A DNA stretch of 33,068 bases from Pseudomonas sp. PB106 (GTDB taxonomy: Bacteria; Pseudomonadota; Gammaproteobacteria; Pseudomonadales; Pseudomonadaceae). Shown here piece by piece: positions 1-19,644 of the stretch. Below the pieces are notes generated by a model. The model was not told the DNA's origin. It did no database searches and was given only the letters and a program-made list of their open reading frames with translations. Numbering within the stretch: position 1 is the first letter of the stretch; every line of letters begins with the position of its first letter. The position numbers were made by a program, and so were the translations under genes. The stretch is taken from the NCBI RefSeq assembly GCF_009764645.1, contig NZ_RWIM01000178.1, positions 1-33,068 on the forward strand. The letters are read 5' to 3'.

Positions 1-56
1 GGCAGCTCCTACATTTGGGATGCGTTCCACTGTAGGAGCTGCCGAAGGCTGCGATC
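1..56. repeat. REP doublet, cut by the window edge
   Basis: Bases 1-13 (GGCAGCTCCTACA) are the perfect reverse complement of 31-43, and the right arm continues to the T-rich tail at about 59. The arm sequence is the same family as the doublet at 15048-15112 (TGTAGGAGCTGCCG..GGCTGCGATC), so the left arm is probably truncated by the window start. It lies just downstream of pvdS and could serve as its transcription end. REP/REPIN elements of this kind are common between genes in P. fluorescens. Confidence 0.85.
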
Positions 57-79
57 TTTTTCTATCTGTCGACGCGGTC

Positions 80-634
80 TCAGCGACGACCCGCAATCAC
101 CGCATCCCGGCGACTGCCCGAGACCTTGCGGCAGTGCACCAGTGCATCACGAATCATGAAATTGACCAGGGTCGGCGACACGCCGAGTTCCTTGGCGATG
201 TCCTTTTGCGGCACGCCGTGCAGACGGTACATCTCGAACGCATAGCGAGTGCGGCTCGGCAGCTCGGTCAGTGCGTCGGCGATGTGTTCCAGGGTCGAAA
301 AGTTGATGTGTGAGGTTTCCGGCGAAGCACCCTGAATGACCACGTTCAGCCCTTCCTCTTCAGGGCCTGAGTATTTCTGTTCCAGCGCCTGTTTGCGGTA
401 GTGATCGATGGCGAGGTTGCGCACGATCTGGAACAGATAACTCAATTGCGCCTTGATCGACGACGTGATCGGTGGCGCCGACTGCAGTCGGAAAAACGCA
501 TCCTGCACCACGTCTTCGGCACGCGAGCGGCAGCCGGTAATGCGGGCTGCAATCTTGACCAGAATCAGTCGATTTTCGACGAATGCCTGAAGTAGCGGTG
601 AATCGCACCTGCTTGTGGATACTTGTTCCGTCAT
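80..634 (-). CDS. pvdS: ECF sigma factor PvdS, pyoverdine regulator
   Basis: This 184-residue protein is a FecI-family extracytoplasmic-function sigma factor that directs RNA polymerase to pyoverdine promoters. The sequence closely follows remembered P. aeruginosa PvdS, for example KIAARITGCRSRAEDVVQDA in region 2 (residues about 17-83) and GVPQKDIAKELGVSPTLVNF in the region 4 helix-turn-helix (about 140-159). The ATG at 634 is preferred to the in-frame GTG at 643 because an AAGG ribosome site lies just upstream and the family begins this way. In relatives PvdS is held inactive by the anti-sigma factor FpvR until ferripyoverdine binds FpvA; neither gene is in this window. It is transcribed away from pvdL, and its promoter overlaps a Fur-box-like sequence. 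The TAAAT-type promoters before pvdL, pvdH and mbtH are its expected targets. Confidence 0.97.
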   Translation of the reverse strand: MTEQVSTSRCDSPLLQAFVENRLILVKIAARITGCRSRAEDVVQDAFFRLQSAPPITSSIKAQLSYLFQIVRNLAIDHYRKQALEQKYSGPEEEGLNVVIQGASPETSHINFSTLEHIADALTELPSRTRYAFEMYRLHGVPQKDIAKELGVSPTLVNFMIRDALVHCRKVSGSRRDAVIAGRR

Positions 635-704
635 GGAAATCACCTTGCTGCCAATAGGTTTGTGGGACGCCTGGGGGAGGGGGGCGTCCTACACATCGAG
701 CGAC

Positions 705-733
705 AAATTATGTTGAATGATAATGATTGTCAA
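705..733 (-). promoter_or_regulatory. sigma70-type promoter of pvdS
   Basis: Read on the minus strand there is a perfect -35 hexamer TTGACA (733-728), a 17-bp spacer, and a -10 hexamer TAATTT (710-705). It points at pvdS and would start transcription near 698, giving a leader of about 65 bases. The spacer and -35 overlap the Fur-box-like sequence, which fits iron repression of pvdS. The function is inferred from sequence. Confidence 0.7.
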
Positions 734-737
734 ATGA
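719..737. promoter_or_regulatory. Fur box over the pvdS promoter
   Basis: The 13 bases GATAATGATTGTC (719-731) match the core of the Fur consensus (GATAATGATAATCATTATC). Across 19 positions I count 12 matches. The site covers the -35 and part of the spacer of the pvdS promoter, where binding of Fe-Fur would exclude RNA polymerase. Fur repression of pvdS is established in P. aeruginosa. Confidence 0.75.
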
Positions 738-826
738 GAAAAAGAACTAATGATCCAAATCGGTGCGTTGTGAGAACTGCGACACGCCGCCACACCCCGG
801 CCCCATTGGCGATCCAGCCTGCCGAC

Positions 827-850
827 TAATTATTTCAAGACGTCATCCGT
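827..850 (+). promoter_or_regulatory. PvdS-type promoter (iron-starvation box) of pvdL
   Basis: TAATT at 827-831 is followed after exactly 16 bases by CGT at 848-850. The known PvdS (iron-starvation) promoter is TAAAT-N16/17-CGT, so this has one mismatch in the upstream element. It is oriented toward pvdL and lies 152 bases before its start codon. Two other copies with perfect TAAAT occur before pvdH and mbtH. Confidence 0.85.
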
Positions 851-868
851 TCTCATTGGTGAATGGTT

Positions 869-950
869 CCGGGTACCGAGTCCCGGCCAGACAGCATTCC
901 AGTGCCTTGCGCGGTCGGCGTAGACCGCGCCCTGCATGCCCTTGAAGGGC
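869..950 (+). promoter_or_regulatory. structured leader of pvdL with three hairpins
   Basis: Downstream of the PvdS-type promoter there are three consecutive inverted repeats: CCGGG/CCCGG (869-873 with 882-886), a perfect 8-bp stem GCGCGGTC/GACCGCGC (909-916 with 923-930, 6-base loop), and GCCC/GGGC (938-941 with 947-950). None is followed by a T-run, so they do not look like terminators. A role in mRNA stability or translation is inference only. The pvdL ribosome site AGGAA follows at 993-997. Confidence 0.5.
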
Positions 951-1002
951 GTGACACAGCAACCCGATTCCCCTCGCAAGCCGAATTCAGGCAGGAAACC
1001 CC

Positions 1003-14001
<12,999 letters not shown>

Positions 14002-14023
14002 TTTTCTAGCGTCTGCACTGGCC

Positions 14024-14118
14024 CCATCGCTGGCAAGCCAGCTCCCACAATTTCCTGATGTGAACACAAAACTTGTGAACACCTTCGGACACTGTGGGAG
14101 CTGGCTTGCCAGCGATGG
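14024..14118. repeat. REP doublet downstream of pvdL
   Basis: A perfect 26-bp inverted repeat, 14024-14049 with 14093-14118, encloses 43 bases. Arms share the core GCTGGCAAGCCAGCTCCCACA with the doublet at 24182-24272, so both belong to one REP family. It lies 22 bases after the pvdL stop. Confidence 0.9.
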
Positions 14119-14181
14119 CGTCAGTGAATTCAACAGATTTAAACCGGCACATTTGCAGACAATTCTCGATTGACGATCAGA

Positions 14182-14214
14182 AACCGGCAGCTCAGTCTGC
14201 CGGTTCTGTTTTTT
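14182..14214 (+). terminator. Rho-independent terminator after pvdL
   Basis: A 9-bp perfect stem (14182-14190 with 14197-14205, loop CTCAGT) is followed by CTGTTTTTT. It would end pvdL transcription. The next gene starts only 16 bases after the T-run, so the terminator lies within that gene's immediate leader. Confidence 0.8.
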
Positions 14215-14230
14215 GTCGCGAGGATGGTCG

Positions 14231-15043
14231 ATGCCTTTTTTCACGGTTGACGGACAAGCACTGCATTACATTGATCAAGGCACTGGCCCGGCAGTATTGC
14301 TGGCTGGCAGTTACTTGTGGGATCAGACGATGTGGGCGCCGCAGATCGCCGCGTTATCGCCGCACTACCGGGTGATTGCGCTTGACCTGTGGGGGCATGG
14401 CGAATCCGGCCAGTTGCCGCAAAACACCACATCACTGGATGACATTGCCCGACAGGCGCAGGCCCTGCTCGATCATCTGGACATCGATCAGGTCACGCTG
14501 GTTGGCCTGTCGGTTGGCGGCATGTGGGGCGTGCGTCTGGCGCTGTCGGCACCGCAGCGGATCAATGGTCTGGTACTGATGGACACTTACGTCGGCGTCG
14601 AACCGGAACTCACCCGTCAGTACTACTTCTCGCTGTTCAAACAAATCGAAGACACCGGCGAAATCTCCGAACAGTTGCTGGATATCGTCGTGCCGATTTT
14701 CTTCCGTCCGGGCATTGATCCGCAGTCGGCGTTGTATCAGGACTTCCGCGCCAAACTGGCGGCTTACTCCGCCGATCAGCTACGCGAAAGCATTGTGCCG
14801 ATGGGGCGCATCACATTTGGCCGGGATGACGTGTTGCCGCGTCTGAGCGAACTGAGTGCCGCGACCACGCTGGTGGTCTGCGGCGATCAGGACAAACCAC
14901 GGCCACCGTCGGAAGCCAAGGAAATGGCCGAGTTGATTGGTTGCCCGTGGGTGCTGGTGCCGGAGGCGGGGCATATTTCCAATCTGGAGAACCCCGAGTT
15001 TGTGACGCAAGTGTTGTTTACCTTCCTGGCTGAACGCCATTGA
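14231..15043 (+). CDS. alpha/beta hydrolase
   Basis: A 270-residue soluble alpha/beta-fold hydrolase with no signal peptide. The nucleophile elbow is GLSVGG (Ser94), an acid candidate is in CGDQD (Asp219 or Asp221), and the catalytic His is in EAGH (His248). The family includes 3-oxoadipate enol-lactonases, esterases and dehalogenase-like enzymes; the substrate cannot be read from the sequence. The ATG at 14231 has GAGGA about 8 bases upstream and is preferred to an in-frame TTG at 14213 that overlaps the terminator T-run. It follows pvdL on the same strand but behind a strong terminator, so expression depends on read-through or a promoter I could not recognise. A role in pyoverdine maturation, such as trimming an acyl group, is possible but unsupported. 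Confidence 0.85.
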   Translation: MPFFTVDGQALHYIDQGTGPAVLLAGSYLWDQTMWAPQIAALSPHYRVIALDLWGHGESGQLPQNTTSLDDIARQAQALLDHLDIDQVTLVGLSVGGMWGVRLALSAPQRINGLVLMDTYVGVEPELTRQYYFSLFKQIEDTGEISEQLLDIVVPIFFRPGIDPQSALYQDFRAKLAAYSADQLRESIVPMGRITFGRDDVLPRLSELSAATTLVVCGDQDKPRPPSEAKEMAELIGCPWVLVPEAGHISNLENPEFVTQVLFTFLAERH

Positions 15044-15047
15044 AAAA

Positions 15048-15112
15048 ATCGCAGCCTGCGGCAGCTCCTACAGAAAACGCGCTCTTATGTAGGAGCTGCC
15101 GCAGGCTGCGAT
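15048..15112. repeat. REP doublet between convergent genes
   Basis: A perfect 25-bp inverted repeat, 15048-15072 with 15088-15112, has a 15-base loop, with A-rich sequence before it and CTTTT after it. It separates the converging hydrolase and dsbG genes and may act as a terminator in both directions. The arms match the REP at 1-56. Confidence 0.9.
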
Positions 15113-15125
15113 CTTTTGATCTTGG

Positions 15126-15896
15126 TTATTTCGGCCCAAGAATCTTCGTCAACTTGTCCGGCGAAGGCGCGCCTTGCTGCTGTTGCAACTCGCCTTTGTC
15201 ATCCAGGTAGAAAATCGCCGGCGTGGCCTGCAAATCGAGGTCTTCCATCAACTGCATGTTCGCCGCCAGTTTGGTCTGCACAGCGACAGGGATATCTTTC
15301 AACGCTTTGAGCGAGCTGCCCTTGCCAGCCTTCTCGTGATCTTCCAGCGCTTTGGCCGGGTCTTTCGCGGCCAATAGCGCCGCTGATTTGCCCGGGCTGT
15401 CTTCGCGGATGATCCCGACCATGATGTGCCGCAGCTGCACTTTGCCGGATTTCACCCAGGGCCGCGCCTGTTCCCAGAACATGTTGCAGTATGGACAGTT
15501 CGGATCACTGAACAGGTACACGGTGCGCGGAGCATCCTTGTTGCCGTCCTGAATCCAGTTGCTCGCATCGAACTTGGCCCAGACTTCTTTGGCCATCGGC
15601 GCATACACCAGTTTCTGCAGCGGCTCGCTGCTCAGGTCTTTGCCGTCGGCGTCGTACAGATTACCGAGCAGTACGTGCTTGCCATCCGGGGTCAGGTACA
15701 GCGCCATGCCGCGGTTCTGATATTGCGCTGCGTAACCGCGCAGGCCATCGGGGGCGTCGAACTGGCCGACGATTTTCGCGCCTTTGGCTTCGATCTTTTT
15801 GATCGCCGCAGGCAGTTCTTCTGCGGCCTGCACCGACGGCAAGTGCAGCAGGACAGAGCCCAGAGTCAGCGTCAGCAGGTGGCGGAGGCGGGGCAT
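15126..15896 (-). CDS. dsbG: periplasmic thiol:disulfide interchange protein DsbG
   Basis: A 256-residue DsbC/DsbG-type disulfide isomerase or sulfenic-acid reductase. Residues 1-24 form a signal peptide (ending SVQA), followed by a dimerisation-type N-terminal part and a thioredoxin fold with the active site C134-P-Y-C137 and the cis-proline loop T225-P226. DsbC and DsbG typically carry CGYC or CPYC, so the proline variant points to DsbG. It should be kept reduced by the DsbD encoded two genes upstream. Its start codon lies 25 bases inside the end of the dsbE-like gene, so it is the last gene of a translationally coupled operon dsbD-dsbE-dsbG. The same three-gene order is the DsbR-controlled copper-responsive operon of P. 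aeruginosa (family knowledge). Confidence 0.9.
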   Translation of the reverse strand: MPRLRHLLTLTLGSVLLHLPSVQAAEELPAAIKKIEAKGAKIVGQFDAPDGLRGYAAQYQNRGMALYLTPDGKHVLLGNLYDADGKDLSSEPLQKLVYAPMAKEVWAKFDASNWIQDGNKDAPRTVYLFSDPNCPYCNMFWEQARPWVKSGKVQLRHIMVGIIREDSPGKSAALLAAKDPAKALEDHEKAGKGSSLKALKDIPVAVQTKLAANMQLMEDLDLQATPAIFYLDDKGELQQQQGAPSPDKLTKILGPK

Positions 15897-16753
15897 GGCA
15901 GTTTCCTTGAAGAAGTGGCCGGTGCGATGGCCTGATTCGGATTTGAAGACGGCACGTCAAAATTTTCCAGAGCGCGGGCCAGGCTAGCGTTGGACAACTC
16001 GCCAAGATGACTGGCCAGCAGACGCCCGTCGGGGCTATAGAACAGCGTAGTCGGCAATGCCATGGAACCCACCGCCTGACCGAGCTGGCCGCGACGATCG
16101 AACAGCACGTTATTCAGGCTCAGGCCCTGGGTTTCGAGAAACGTCGCCACGCTTTGCATGCTTTCGGCCTGATTGACGAACAGAAAGGTCAGGTCCGGGC
16201 GTTGTTGCTGGGCGCTTTCCAGCACTGGCATTTCACGGCGGCACGGCGGACACCAGGTGGCCCACAGGTTGATCACCAGCGGGCCACCCTGATAGTCGCT
16301 GAGCTGGATGGTTTCCCCGGCGGCATTGCGCAGAGAAATGTCCGGCAAGCGTGTGCCTTGTTCGTAGATGTTCAAGGACAAAGTCGCCATCAACCAGAAC
16401 GCCACGCCACTGGCCACGCCAAAGCCCAGCGGACGACGCAGGCCGAGACGGCGCCAGCCGCGATAGAACGCCGCCAGCAGCAGAACGATCACCCCCGGCC
16501 AAGCGAGAAAACCGCCGTCGCGCAAGTCGACGATCTGCCACGGATCGTTACGGTAATGGCTCCAGTACAGCGCGACAAAGGCGATGCGCGCCGCCAGCAT
16601 GCCGAGCAGAAACAGGCTGAACAGCGCCGACTCGGGGTTATCGCCGCCGCGCTTGGCGACCCGCCAACCGACAAACGTCGCCAGCGCCAAAGCACTGATC
16701 AGCAGCAGGTGGTTAAGTGCGATGGCGAAGGTGCCGAGGGTGAAAGTCAGCAT
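15872..16753 (-). CDS. dsbE: membrane-anchored TlpA/DsbE-type thioredoxin
   Basis: A 293-residue protein with two parts. Residues about 1-130 hold roughly four hydrophobic segments (about 8-30, 43-63, 83-98, 110-128), a layout resembling the membrane part of prolipoprotein diacylglyceryl transferase. Residues about 135-275 form a periplasmic TlpA/DsbE-like thioredoxin domain with the redox centre W167-C168-P-P-C171. Its start codon overlaps the dsbD stop by one base (TAATG), so it is translationally coupled to the reductant-importing DsbD. It probably takes electrons from DsbD and passes them to periplasmic substrates. The symbol follows the dsbDEG naming in P. aeruginosa; it is not the CcmG/DsbE of cytochrome c maturation by context. 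The C-terminal 20 residues are low in structure and overlap dsbG. Confidence 0.85.
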   Translation of the reverse strand: MLTFTLGTFAIALNHLLLISALALATFVGWRVAKRGGDNPESALFSLFLLGMLAARIAFVALYWSHYRNDPWQIVDLRDGGFLAWPGVIVLLLAAFYRGWRRLGLRRPLGFGVASGVAFWLMATLSLNIYEQGTRLPDISLRNAAGETIQLSDYQGGPLVINLWATWCPPCRREMPVLESAQQQRPDLTFLFVNQAESMQSVATFLETQGLSLNNVLFDRRGQLGQAVGSMALPTTLFYSPDGRLLASHLGELSNASLARALENFDVPSSNPNQAIAPATSSRKLPCPASATC

Positions 16754-18486
16754 TAATTGGCGTCTCGGGTGGCAGTCCAGCGTTGCAGGAACGTGTCGGC
16801 GTCGACTTCACCGGTGATGCGCTGGCTGCGACGTTCTTCGCCGTCCGTACCGATCCACACGAAGCTCGGTGGCCCTGGCACTTTGTAGCGGCTGAGCAGT
16901 TCGCGACTGGCAGCATTGTCGGCGGTGACATCGAGTCTCAGCAGACGCACGTCGCTCAGCGCCTGCATCACCTTGTCCTTGCCGAACACCTGTTTCTCCA
17001 TGACTTTGCACGACACGCACCAGTCGGCGTAATAATCGAGCAGAACCCATTGGCCCTGAGCTTTTGCCGCATCGAGTTCGCGTTGCAGTGCAGCCGGTTC
17101 CTTGAGCGTGGTGAAGGCGTCATGGCCCGTTGGCGTCGTACCAACGGCGCGACCGGCGCTGTAAACCTGCAATGGCTGATACGGATCATCGCCGCCGCCC
17201 GCCGCACCAATCACCAGCAGACTGCCCCACAACCCCAGCAACAGCGAGGTGGCGCCGAACAACTGAGCGACGCGGCCAAAACCTTCAGACTGTTTCCAGG
17301 CACAAAACGCGGCGATCAACAGCAGCGCGCCGCACAGACCCAGCCACAATGACGCGTCCAATACCGGACGCAGCATCAGCAACGCCGTGGCGAGGAAGAG
17401 GAAACCGAACACGCCCTTGAGCAGGTTCATCCACGCGCCGGGTTTGGGCAGGAAGCGGTTGCCAACGGTGACTAGCAGCAACAGCGGTACGCCGATGCCA
17501 ATGCCCAGCGAGAACAAAATCAAACCGCCGTGCAAGGCGTTGCCGCTCTGCGCGATATAAAGCAGGGCACCGGCCAGCGGTGCGGTCATGCAAGGGCCGA
17601 CCAGCAATCCGGACAGCGCGCCCAGTACACCGGCGCCGATCAGGCTGCCACCACTGCGACTGCGCGAGGCGTGTTCCAGGCGATCACGCAGCGCCACTGG
17701 CAGTTGCAGTTCAAAGAAACCGAACATCGGCAACGCCAGCACCACGAAGATCGCAGCGAAGGTGCCGAGCAGCCAAGGGTTCTGCAGCCATGCTTGCAAA
17801 TTCGCGCCGAGCAGCGCAGCAATCACGCCCATCGCGGCATACACCAGCGCCATGCAGATCACATAACTGCCGGCCAGCGCAAAACCACGACGTGGCGTGG
17901 CGCCGCTACCCACGACCATGCCGGCCAGAATCGGCAGCATCGGCAACGTGCACGGAGTGAACGCCAACAACAGACCTAGGCCGAAAAACACCAGCAAACT
18001 CCAGCCTAGCTCTCGCTGTTGCAGGCTGCTGGCCAGGGCTTGATCCGGTGCCTCTGTCGCGGTTGCCACCGCTGCCTTGCCACCGAGGTCAATCACTCGG
18101 GTTTGCGGCGGATAGCACAGGCCGGCATCGGCACAGCCTTGATAGCTGACCTTGATCTGACCGCTGGCCGACGCCGGGATTTTCACTTCCAGACCCTGTC
18201 GGTAAACCGGCTGCTCACCGAAAAACTCATCGCTGTGGGATTCACCAGCGGGCAGCGTCGGTTGCTGTTCAGCTGTCAGCCCATCGAATTTCAGGCGTTT
18301 CTGATACAGGTAATAGCCATCAGTGATCTGCCAGAACAACTGGGTCTCACCGCTTTCCAAACGCTCGGACGTCAGGACAAATGCCTTGTCGACCGGCAGA
18401 AACTCGGGTTTTGTGTCGAACGGATTATTGCCGGCCTGGGCCAGGCTTGAGATCAGCAGAGCAAACAATAGAAAAAAACGACGCAT
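16753..18486 (-). CDS. dsbD: thiol:disulfide interchange protein DsbD
   Basis: A 577-residue inner-membrane protein that moves electrons from cytoplasmic thioredoxin to periplasmic thiol proteins. It has a signal peptide (about 1-18), an N-terminal immunoglobulin-like domain with the cysteine pair C118 and C124, a multi-spanning central domain with one cysteine in TPCTLP (C179) and one in VGPCMT (C299), and a C-terminal thioredoxin-like domain with C490-V-S-C493. All six redox cysteines known from E. coli DsbD are therefore present. The length matches the family (about 565-600). Pseudomonads usually encode a second DsbD elsewhere; this one heads a dsbD-dsbE-dsbG operon. The upstream tandem GATTAACC repeat is a candidate activator site, and the divergent regulators lie about 1.2 kb away across the hemopexin-like gene. 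Confidence 0.93.
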   Translation of the reverse strand: MRRFFLLFALLISSLAQAGNNPFDTKPEFLPVDKAFVLTSERLESGETQLFWQITDGYYLYQKRLKFDGLTAEQQPTLPAGESHSDEFFGEQPVYRQGLEVKIPASASGQIKVSYQGCADAGLCYPPQTRVIDLGGKAAVATATEAPDQALASSLQQRELGWSLLVFFGLGLLLAFTPCTLPMLPILAGMVVGSGATPRRGFALAGSYVICMALVYAAMGVIAALLGANLQAWLQNPWLLGTFAAIFVVLALPMFGFFELQLPVALRDRLEHASRSRSGGSLIGAGVLGALSGLLVGPCMTAPLAGALLYIAQSGNALHGGLILFSLGIGIGVPLLLLVTVGNRFLPKPGAWMNLLKGVFGFLFLATALLMLRPVLDASLWLGLCGALLLIAAFCAWKQSEGFGRVAQLFGATSLLLGLWGSLLVIGAAGGGDDPYQPLQVYSAGRAVGTTPTGHDAFTTLKEPAALQRELDAAKAQGQWVLLDYYADWCVSCKVMEKQVFGKDKVMQALSDVRLLRLDVTADNAASRELLSRYKVPGPPSFVWIGTDGEERRSQRITGEVDADTFLQRWTATRDAN

Positions 18487-18533
18487 GGAGGAGCCTTGTC
18501 CCTGTGCAAGTGAGGTGCATGGTGGTGGGTGGC

Positions 18534-18552
18534 GATTAACCGATGATTAACC
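18534..18552 (-). promoter_or_regulatory. candidate DsbR binding site (tandem repeat)
   Basis: GATTAACC occurs twice in direct orientation, at 18534-18541 and 18545-18552, with starts 11 bp apart, about one helical turn. OmpR-family regulators bind such tandem half-sites. It lies 48-66 bases upstream of the dsbD start codon, where an activator would sit. A single further GATTAAC is at 18644-18650. Assignment to DsbR is inference from position and from the nearby dsbRS genes. Confidence 0.55.
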
Positions 18553-18677
18553 ACGCTCGACAGGTCGTAAAGCCCTGAATCGTACTCGCCGCATCCGCCT
18601 GAACAAGGAATTTGCGTCTGCGACCGTGACACCTTGTTTTTTTGATTAACTGCAACAGATGAATGCGGCTCGACGCG

Positions 18678-19382
18678 TTATGAGCTCGAAGTAAGCAATC
18701 CGGGCCAGGATCCCTCGTCAACGAGTCGTGGGCCAGATATGAGTTTGAATGTCATGAGGTTATATTTTATGTATTCATTATTCGTGAGAAAAATGTAATA
18801 CACGCTATCAGTCAGTGTGCCGTCAATTTGTACCGCGGTAATTATTCTATCGGCGTAGGGTTGTAAACCTGGCCAGCCTACTTTGGAAATGATCGGGCGA
18901 TCGATTTTGTGCATATCCAGTGTGATTTGCTGGCCATCGTTCAACAGAAACTCGAAATGGCGCCGGCGGATTAACGTCAGACGCCATGTTCCGGCAACGA
19001 TCCGATCAAAGTAAGGCGCCAGTGCTCGCCACGGCGATTCATTCAGGCTCATGGTACTGTCGACATCGTCGATGTCCTGGTCGTATTTGCAGACCATCGG
19101 TCGATCTCCATCGTAGTAAAACAGCCACAGAACATCCGAATCGAACCCCAGAGGCTGAGGCGTCGGCAGGAAGCCGGTGGTCGTAAAGCCGAATCGAAGA
19201 TGGCGCGCATGTTGATGAAAACGACCCCAGCTCTTGTTCGTTACTTCTTTCGGGTACCCTTCAAGGATTCTGTTTTCGGCATTATCAAATCGAGAGTAAG
19301 TGTTGGTGTTCTTGAAAAAGAAATAGGTTTGGTCAGGTCCGCTGCGCCAATCGATGGCGACAAAGTTATTAAGTGTTGTCAT
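18678..19382 (-). CDS. hemopexin-like repeat protein
   Basis: A 234-residue protein with no signal peptide or membrane segment. It contains four blade-like repeats of the hemopexin type at about 7-55, 82-125, 131-175 and 182-230. Typical features are TYFFFK followed by a YSRFD-like stretch and GYPK in the first, and YYIFL, EYIKYN and SWPGL in the last. Bacterial relatives include the photopexins of Photorhabdus; ligand binding is unknown. Its base composition is visibly richer in A and T than its neighbours (for example 18740-18800), which suggests horizontal acquisition. It lies between the dsbDEG operon and the dsbRS regulators, breaking an otherwise compact module, and has its own AAGG ribosome site. 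Haem or metal binding is a guess. Confidence 0.75.
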   Translation of the reverse strand: MTTLNNFVAIDWRSGPDQTYFFFKNTNTYSRFDNAENRILEGYPKEVTNKSWGRFHQHARHLRFGFTTTGFLPTPQPLGFDSDVLWLFYYDGDRPMVCKYDQDIDDVDSTMSLNESPWRALAPYFDRIVAGTWRLTLIRRRHFEFLLNDGQQITLDMHKIDRPIISKVGWPGLQPYADRIITAVQIDGTLTDSVYYIFLTNNEYIKYNLMTFKLISGPRLVDEGSWPGLLTSSS

Positions 19383-19644
19383 GGGTGAGCCTTGTGAAGT
19401 TTGTGTTGTTAATGTTGTTCAAGGCTAACTTCAAGTTGTTGTTTGATGAATAAGGCAAGTGCTGCCTTTTATGTCCGACTTGCCAGCGGTTAACCCCGAA
19501 GTGCATTTAAATCCGCAACCGCAGGTCGCGCCTGACGAGCTATCATCTGCTCGACGGCCCACGCTTCTCGTGGACTGTGTGCCTTGCCATAATTGCTGCT
19601 TAATCCTCAGCTGCTTCACTCGGGTTTTTTCTCACGGAGCTCCC
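19383..19644. other. intergenic region between divergent genes
   Basis: These 262 bases must hold promoters for the hemopexin-like gene and for dsbR. The left half is A/T-rich like the hemopexin-like gene; the right half returns to the genome average. A palindrome GGTTAACC is at 19498-19505 and resembles the half-sites before dsbD but has no 11-bp partner. CATAAT near 19588 could be a -10 for dsbR, without a clear -35. A GGAG ribosome site precedes the dsbR ATG. Confidence 0.4.

Noticed and set aside
14213..14230. TTG start extending the hydrolase by six residues
   Set aside because: It overlaps the terminator T-run and lacks a ribosome site, while the ATG at 14231 has GAGGA.
18602..18638. 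Inverted repeat AACAAGG/CCTTGTT followed by T-run, a possible plus-strand terminator
   Set aside because: No plus-strand gene lies upstream, the loop is 23 bases, and the flanks do not suit termination of the minus-strand hemopexin-like gene.
19452..19470. Small hairpin AAGGCA/TGCCTT followed by TT before dsbR
   Set aside because: The stem is short, the T-run is only two bases and no gene precedes it on that strand; likely chance.
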